A stretch of DNA of 50,561 nt from the NCBI GenBank assembly GCA_019119685.1, contig DWWN01000015.1:1-50561 (forward strand). Reading direction: 5' to 3'. Position 1 is the stretch's first letter. Every line of letters starts with the position of its first letter. Positions 49,043-50,561 of the stretch are shown here, piece by piece. The notes below the pieces were generated by a model, which saw only the letters and a list, made by a program, of their open reading frames with translations, was not told where the DNA came from and made no database searches. The DNA is from Candidatus Faecalibacterium faecigallinarum. Its GTDB lineage: Bacteria; Bacillota; Clostridia; Oscillospirales; Ruminococcaceae. Both the position numbers and the translations under genes were made by a program.

Positions 49043-49482
49043 AAGCAGAAAACACCACCCGCATCCAGTTCGATTCCCTCAGCGTCAACGAGGGCTTTGC
49101 CCGGGGGGCGGTCGCGGCCTTCCTGGCCCGCTACGACCCCACTGTCCCCCAGATGGCCGACATCAAGACCGCCGTCTCGGAGGCCGTCACCAACTGCATC
49201 GTCCACGCCTACCCCGACCGGGTGGGGCAGATCACCCTCACCGTCTCGGTCTACCCCGGCCGCCTGGTCCGCATCACAGTGGCCGACAAGGGGGTGGGCA
49301 TCCCCGACGTGGCCCAGGCCATGGAGCCGCTTTACACCACCGGCAACCCCGAGGAACGCTCGGGCCTGGGCTTTGCGGTGATGCAGAGCTTTATGGACGG
49401 GGTGCGGGTGTCCTCCGCACCGGCCCGCGGCACCCGCGTCACCCTGACCAAGCGCCTGGCCGCCAAAGGGGAGGCTACATAA
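49039..49482 (+). CDS. spoIIAB: anti-sigma F factor / kinase SpoIIAB
   Basis: The 147-residue GHKL kinase has the N-box DIKTAVSEAVTNCIVHAYP (about 41-59) and the G1 box DKGVGIPD (about 83-90). RSGLGFAVMQSFMDG (about 107) forms the ATP lid. It binds SigF and phosphorylates SpoIIAA. The start is GTG 49039, overlapping the spoIIAA stop (GTGA), with GGAGG upstream, so the two are coupled. Confidence 0.96.
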   Translation: MKAENTTRIQFDSLSVNEGFARGAVAAFLARYDPTVPQMADIKTAVSEAVTNCIVHAYPDRVGQITLTVSVYPGRLVRITVADKGVGIPDVAQAMEPLYTTGNPEERSGLGFAVMQSFMDGVRVSSAPARGTRVTLTKRLAAKGEAT

Positions 49483-49497
49483 TACAGAAAGGCGGTC

Positions 49498-50181
49498 ATG
49501 GCAATGGTATCGGACAAGACCCGGCGCAGCGCATTCATTGAACAGAATCTGGGGCTGGTGCACGCCTGTGCAGGCCGGTTCCGTGGCAGGGGCATCGAGT
49601 ACGACGACCTGTACAGCGCCGGCTGCATGGGGCTGGTCAAGGCCTGCGACGGCTTCGACGAGAGCCGCGGGGTCTGTTTTTCCACCTACGCGGTGCCGGT
49701 CATCCTGGGGGAGATCAAAAAGCTGTTCCGGGATGGCGGCACGGTCAAGGTCAGCCGCTCGGTCAAGGAGCTGGGGCTGAAGGTGAGCGCCGCCCGCGAG
49801 CGCCACCTCAAACTGTACGGCACCGAGATAACGGTGGGCCAGCTGGCCGCCGAGCTGGGAGAGAGTCCCGAGGCGGTCGCCCTGGCCATCCGCGCCGCCA
49901 TGCCCGCCATGAGCCTGACCCCCGGCGCCGAGGACGGGGACGACCGTCAGCTGGACATCCCGGTGGCCTCCCCCGAGGAAGAATTGTCCGACCGCATCAG
50001 TCTGGAAGAAGTGCTGGCCAGCCTTCCCGCCGCCGACCAGGAATTGATCCGGCTGCGCTTTTACGCCGGCCGCACCCAGAGCGATACGGCCAGGCTGCTG
50101 CACACCACCCAGGTGCAGATCTCCCGCAGGGAACGGAAGATCCTCCAGCAGATGCGCGCCAAGCTCCTGGAAAGTTCTTAG
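49498..50181 (+). CDS. sigF: forespore RNA polymerase sigma factor SigF
   Basis: The 227-residue sigma-70 family protein has region 2 IEYDDLYSAGCMGLVKACDGFDESRGVCFSTYAVPVI-like sequence (about 34-70), region 3 with TVGQLAAELGES (about 117), and region 4 LPAADQELIRLRFYAGRTQSDTARLLHTTQVQISRRERKIL-like sequence (about 175-217). It directs early forespore genes. GAAAGGCGG precedes ATG 49498. The intact three-gene operon indicates a spore-forming lineage. Confidence 0.97.
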   Translation: MAMVSDKTRRSAFIEQNLGLVHACAGRFRGRGIEYDDLYSAGCMGLVKACDGFDESRGVCFSTYAVPVILGEIKKLFRDGGTVKVSRSVKELGLKVSAARERHLKLYGTEITVGQLAAELGESPEAVALAIRAAMPAMSLTPGAEDGDDRQLDIPVASPEEELSDRISLEEVLASLPAADQELIRLRFYAGRTQSDTARLLHTTQVQISRRERKILQQMRAKLLESS

Positions 50182-50201
50182 CACATTTTGTAAAAAGGGG
50201 G

Positions 50202-50230
50202 TTGCAATCCGGGTCAAGTTGTGGTAAAAT
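50202..50230 (+). promoter_or_regulatory. rrn promoter P1
   Basis: TTGCAA (50202-50207), 17 bp, TAAAAT (50225-50230), 20 bp after the sigF stop. Confidence 0.75.
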
Positions 50231-50309
50231 GTAATTCCACAGCGGGGAACGCTGCGGACCGGCTGAAAAGCTCGAGAGAGATTTGAAAAAAGAAATTCAA
50301 AAAAACCTC

Positions 50310-50338
50310 TTGACAAATCAAAGCGAAGCTGGTAAAAT
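50310..50338 (+). promoter_or_regulatory. rrn promoter P2
   Basis: TTGACA (50310-50315), 17 bp, TAAAAT (50333-50338), with an A/T-rich UP-like stretch upstream (50284-50305). Both rrn promoters share GGTAAAAT at the -10. Confidence 0.88.
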
Positions 50339-50344
50339 AAACGA

Positions 50345-50526
50345 GTCGCCGGTCAGCCGGCTGACGAACACAGGACCTTGAAAATTGAACAATATCGAAT
50401 ACTTGTAACGGAACCTTTAACGTGTATTTGGACACTTAAAAATTCCAAAAAGTAATTCACAGGACGCAAGCGATTGCGTGTTGAGTGAACAAGATTTAAC
50501 ACTTTTCAAAGTGATAAATATCATTT
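50345..50526 (+). other. rRNA operon leader
   Basis: The transcribed leader has a short hairpin (GCCGG-TCA-GCCGGC type, about 50349-50363) and an AT-rich stretch up to the 16S gene. No ORF is supported. Confidence 0.7.
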
Positions 50527-50561
50527 TCTAAAGAGTTTGATCCTGGCTCAGGACGAACGCT
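50527..50561 (+). rRNA. 16S rRNA, first bases only
   Basis: AGAGTTTGATCCTGGCTCAG followed by GACGAACGCT is the universal 16S 5' end (27F primer region). The gene continues past the window; the exact 5' end is uncertain by a few bases. Confidence 0.97.

Overview
This 50.6 kb window is chromosomal DNA from a high-GC Firmicute. The codon use is GC-rich. The genes include an intact spoIIAA-spoIIAB-sigF operon, a T-box leader before valS, a TPP riboswitch before a thiamine operon, and a rhamnose pathway. The family is probably Oscillospiraceae/Ruminococcaceae (Faecalibacterium / Subdoligranulum / Gemmiger type). That placement is inferred from gene content and style. The window ends in the first bases of a 16S rRNA gene, which could settle the taxonomy if extended.

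Layout. Bases 1-3000 are the end of an integrated mobile element: a ParB-like/DUF6551 protein fragment, a MazF/PemK-type toxin, a small protein and a large serine recombinase. It abuts a tRNA-Ala(GGC) gene and a collapsed tRNA copy, both behind one strong promoter. Bases 3.4-4.9 kb hold a small membrane protein and an AIM24-family protein. Bases 5-14.4 kb form a molybdenum-hydroxylase region. A three-subunit xanthine dehydrogenase-family enzyme diverges from a BtuCDF-type ABC importer, a ModE-type DNA-binding protein, a P-loop NTPase/MocA fusion and an NCS2 purine permease. Together they suggest uptake of molybdate (or tungstate) and xanthine, cofactor maturation and purine oxidation. Bases 14.5-21.3 kb form an envelope cluster: a secreted transglutaminase, an MBOAT O-acyltransferase, its DHHW partner, a lipoprotein and a VanX/VanY-like peptidase.

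Bases 21.4-25.8 kb are the minus-strand thiW-thiM-thiE-thiD-thiC operon under a TPP riboswitch. Bases 25.8-28.3 kb carry an MFS transporter broken by one stop codon and its TetR regulator, with three matching operators. Bases 28.3-35.3 kb hold small enzymes and regulators and two decayed genes: a SirTM sirtuin reduced to its two ends, and a truncated YjbR. Bases 35.5-42.9 kb are an L-rhamnose cluster (rhaM, AraC regulator, rhaB, a sugar isomerase, rhaD, fucO). Bases 43.4-48.6 kb are T-box-valS-vanZ-like-folC-like. Bases 48.7-50.2 kb are spoIIAA-spoIIAB-sigF, followed by tandem rrn promoters.

The most unusual content is repetitive DNA. Five fold-back elements of about 200-250 bp lie between genes from 36.8 to 47.3 kb. 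Two of them carry arrays of a degenerate 9-bp unit and form a large inverted repeat around fucO. A different palindromic element of about 105 bp occurs twice: nested inside one fold-back element, and inserted in frame within the first coding region of the window. Paired changes preserve its hairpin.
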